DNA from: a virus
Direction: 5' to 3' (one strand)
IMG/VR virus record: IMGVR_UViG_3300032893_000155
Location: 1 to 39,195 of that record
DNA: 39,195 nucleotides
Every line of letters begins with the position of its first letter. Within the stretch, counting starts at the first letter, position 1. Below the pieces are notes generated by a model, which was not told where the DNA came from, ran no database searches, and saw nothing but the letters and a program-made list of their open reading frames with translations. Position numbers and translations under genes: made by a program. Positions 37,808 through 39,195 of this stretch are shown here, in pieces.

Positions 37808-38247
37808 CAAAGCTTATGAAGTTTCAATCCTTCAGGAATTCCTGAAATCATTTTCTTCTGCATGACAGTGTATTTTTTCTGCTTTCCTGTGCTTGCTGAG
37901 ATTCTAAAATCAAAATCGTGAACTGTTTCCTGAGACTCTTTGAGCATATTGGAAATTTCTCTTATTTGTCCGGCAATCATTGGACCGAATTCGAATATTT
38001 TGACTCGGCCATCTTTACGATCCAAAACATTTGTTTTCCAACGTTCTTTTAACTGCATTTCTTCGGGTGTCTCGGGATCGTCACAAAGATGGCAGCCTTC
38101 CCCTGAACAATTCACTTTCGTTTCTCCGAAACCGTGAATCAATTCCTTCTTGGGATGCTCGTCTAAGATATGAATATCGGCATAAGATCCGCCTTCAATC
38201 TTTAGGAATTTACCGCTATTTTCAATTTTAATGTCTGACCAACCCAT
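37807..38247 (-). CDS. gp32-like single-stranded DNA-binding protein
   Basis: A 146-residue protein. The N-terminus (SGKFLKIEGGSYADIHILDE) and the cysteine-bearing block VNCSGEGCHLCDDPETPEEM (C-x(4)-C-x(2)-C) match phage gp32-like OB-fold proteins with a structural zinc site; RWKTNVLDRKDGRVKIFEFG and SNMLKESQETVHDFDFRIS are further conserved segments. It coats ssDNA during replication and recombination. The C-terminus lacks the acidic tail of most SSBs (it ends EGLKLHKL), but the gene before it ends in one. AAAAGGAGAAAATC precedes ATG 38247. Confidence 0.8.
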   Translation of the reverse strand: MGWSDIKIENSGKFLKIEGGSYADIHILDEHPKKELIHGFGETKVNCSGEGCHLCDDPETPEEMQLKERWKTNVLDRKDGRVKIFEFGPMIAGQIREISNMLKESQETVHDFDFRISASTGKQKKYTVMQKKMISGIPEGLKLHKL

Positions 38248-38259
38248 GATTTTCTCCTT

Positions 38260-38649
38260 TTAAAATGGACTGTCATTGTCCAATGTTTTATTTTGTTTGG
38301 TTTCTTTGTATTGAATTGATTGTGTTGAACTGTAGTATTTGAGAATGCTTTGTCCGAGTGTGATCCTTGTCTTTATCGCATCAACGAGTCCTTCGATTTT
38401 GTCTCTTTCCATTCTAAGAAAAGCGACGTGACTTTCCAGCTGAAGCTTGCGATCAAGTTCGCTTTTCCCCTCTTTGGCCGGCAGCGCCTCAAAACTCTTG
38501 ATGTCGAGCATTGAATTCGCCTCTGCCAAAAGAAACTGCATCCGAGCATTCCAGACTTCGATGGCTTCCAAATCCTTAATGAGATTTTCGGGTTCATCAG
38601 AAATTGGTGCTTTGAGAAGATTCGAGACGAATTCAAATTCTTCGGTCAC
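38260..38649 (-). CDS. Coiled-coil protein with an SSB-like acidic C-terminal tip
   Basis: A 129-residue protein from GTG 38649, overlapping the preceding stop. Long charged helices (LIKDLEAIEVWNARMQFLLA, LESHVAFLRMERDKIEGLVD) form a probable coiled coil. The chain ends KTLDNDSPF, resembling the acidic-PF tip (DDDIPF) of bacterial SSB that recruits RecO, RecQ, exonuclease I and others. It lies directly before the gp32-like gene, which lacks such a tip. A recombination accessory role is likely but no family is named. Confidence 0.65.
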   Translation of the reverse strand: MTEEFEFVSNLLKAPISDEPENLIKDLEAIEVWNARMQFLLAEANSMLDIKSFEALPAKEGKSELDRKLQLESHVAFLRMERDKIEGLVDAIKTRITLGQSILKYYSSTQSIQYKETKQNKTLDNDSPF

Positions 38650-38828
38650 AATTTCTTCCCATGAAATATTTCATTGTGTCTTTGGCAATCACTGTAGGAT
38701 CTGAATTTGTGCGGACACCGGCATTGCCGGATTTTTCGCCGCGCGTGATAACGTCCCCTGGAATCAAGCAACAGAGGACCCCACTTTTTTTCGTAGGCAT
38801 CAATGAAAGGCCGTTCATGCTGGCTCAT
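38646..38828 (-). CDS. Small C/H-rich protein, zinc-finger-like
   Basis: A 60-residue basic protein from ATG 38828, which has GAGGAAATC upstream; the longer GTG 38843 reading is less supported. CRCPHKFRSYSDCQRHNEIF, then HGKK, gives a C-x-C...C-x(2)-H-x(4)-H arrangement like a small zinc finger. It starts 7 nt after the repeat gene stop and overlaps the next start (GTGA). A competing frame at 38633-38818 lacks such a pattern. Confidence 0.62.
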   Translation of the reverse strand: MSQHERPFIDAYEKKWGPLLLDSRGRYHARRKIRQCRCPHKFRSYSDCQRHNEIFHGKKL

Positions 38829-38835
38829 GATTTCC

Positions 38836-39195
38836 TCAATCACTATCTCTTATTAATTGTTCGATTTTTATTCCTTCTTTTCTTTCTTGTTCGGTTATTT
38901 CGCAAATATCAACGTTGCCACTGATCCCCGAGACGTTGCCGCTGATCCCGGAGACGTCGCCGCTGATCCCCGAGATGTTGCCGCTGATCCCCGAGACGTT
39001 GCCGCTGATCCCCGAGACGTTGCCCCTGATCCCCGAGACGTCGCCCCTGATCCCCGAGACGTCGCCGCTGATCCCCGAGATGTTGCCGCTGATCCCCGAG
39101 ACGTTGCCGCTGATCCCCGAGACGTAGCCTCTGATCCCGGAGACGTCGCCTCTGATCCCGGAGACGTCGCCTCTGATCCCGGAGATGTGGCCGCT
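38836..39195 (-). CDS. Heptapeptide-repeat protein, C-terminal part
   Basis: The frame continues that of 1-519 (both use codon starts divisible by three; 39195 is). About 13 heptads (S-G-[DNY]-[VI]-S-G-I type) run to a distinct C-terminus, GNVDICEITEQERKEGIKIE then QLIRDSD, ending at TGA 38838-38836. This CEITEQER tail matches, from memory, the end of other phage GDVSGI-repeat proteins. Joined directly, the two parts total about 292 residues but drop two residues of one heptad, so repeat bases were probably lost at the assembly break. The next gene starts 7 nt later. Confidence 0.85.
   Translation of the reverse strand, partial: SGHISGIRGDVSGIRGDVSGIRGYVSGISGNVSGISGNISGISGDVSGIRGDVSGIRGNVSGISGNVSGISGNISGISGDVSGISGNVSGISGNVDICEITEQERKEGIKIEQLIRDSD
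38911..39195. repeat. 21-bp tandem repeat array, right end
   Basis: About 13 copies of the same 21-bp unit as at the left end of the window, with the same variant types, including ACGTAG and CCCG/CCCC forms. The array runs to the last base. Joined end to end, the two arrays lack only the 6 bp GATCCC to restore the repeat phase. Confidence 0.97.

Noticed and set aside
38633-38818. A 61-codon frame overlapping the small C/H-rich gene.
   Set aside because: No start site evidence; the other frame has a ribosome binding site, stop-start overlap and a Cys/His pattern.
1-39195. Integrase, repressor or attachment sites of a temperate phage.
   Set aside because: No recombinase-like protein or cI-like repressor was recognised in any gene; lifestyle is left open rather than claimed as lytic.
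1-39195. tRNA or rRNA genes.
   Set aside because: Intergenic gaps are short and none shows a cloverleaf with a CCA-side acceptor stem by eye.

Overview
The window reads as one complete or nearly complete genome of a small tailed dsDNA phage of podovirus type (about 39 kb, AT-rich) and almost certainly a circular map. Hallmarks are a small and a large terminase subunit, a large portal, a scaffold, an N4-gp56-like major capsid protein, a P22 gp4-like adaptor, a tail-nozzle-like protein, glycine- or glutamine-rich ejection-type proteins, two beta-helix tailspike-like proteins and a lysis region. No integrase, polymerase, tRNA or CRISPR was seen. The host is unknown; many Sec-type signal peptides and a protein ending in an outer-membrane-like aromatic residue suggest a Gram-negative (diderm) bacterium.

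Nearly everything is on the minus strand. The two window ends are 21-bp tandem repeats. Read on the minus strand they are coding: the left end holds the start of a gene (strong ribosome binding site, ATG at 519) and the right end its finish (stop at 38836-38838), in one open frame of heptapeptides of the form I-[SR]-G-[ND]-V-S-G. The sequence was therefore cut inside a repeat gene and the genome closes into a circle there.

Read in minus-strand order from position 1416 across the junction, the early region begins at a sigma70-like promoter and encodes a PD-(D/E)XK exonuclease, the repeat protein, a C/H-rich small protein, a coiled-coil protein with an SSB-like acidic tail, a gp32-like ssDNA-binding protein, a NinG-like HNH protein, a replication initiator that carries iteron clusters inside its own gene, and then many small accessory proteins, several with zinc-binding cysteines. 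This arm ends with three sugar-nucleotide genes: a UDP-sugar dehydrogenase-like protein, an FdtA/QdtA-type ketoisomerase and a shortened DegT-type aminotransferase.

The late region starts near 29.55 kb at a promoter followed by an intrinsic terminator, and runs to a strong terminator near 1.42 kb. Order: terminase, portal, scaffold, capsid, a glycosylation cassette (three glycosyltransferase proteins, one fused to a methyltransferase, interleaved with HNH genes), adaptor, nozzle, tailspike, three ejection-type proteins, fibre proteins, lysis genes and a DUF1353 protein. Five HNH homing-type genes are scattered through the genome; two of them are the only recognised plus-strand genes.

The most unusual features are (i) the repeat gene spanning the junction, (ii) a run of apparent Sec signal peptides on tail and fibre region proteins, (iii) a split glycan programme (sugar-nucleotide enzymes early, transferases beside the capsid gene), (iv) iterons inside the replication gene, and (v) several leader structures that could gate transcription.
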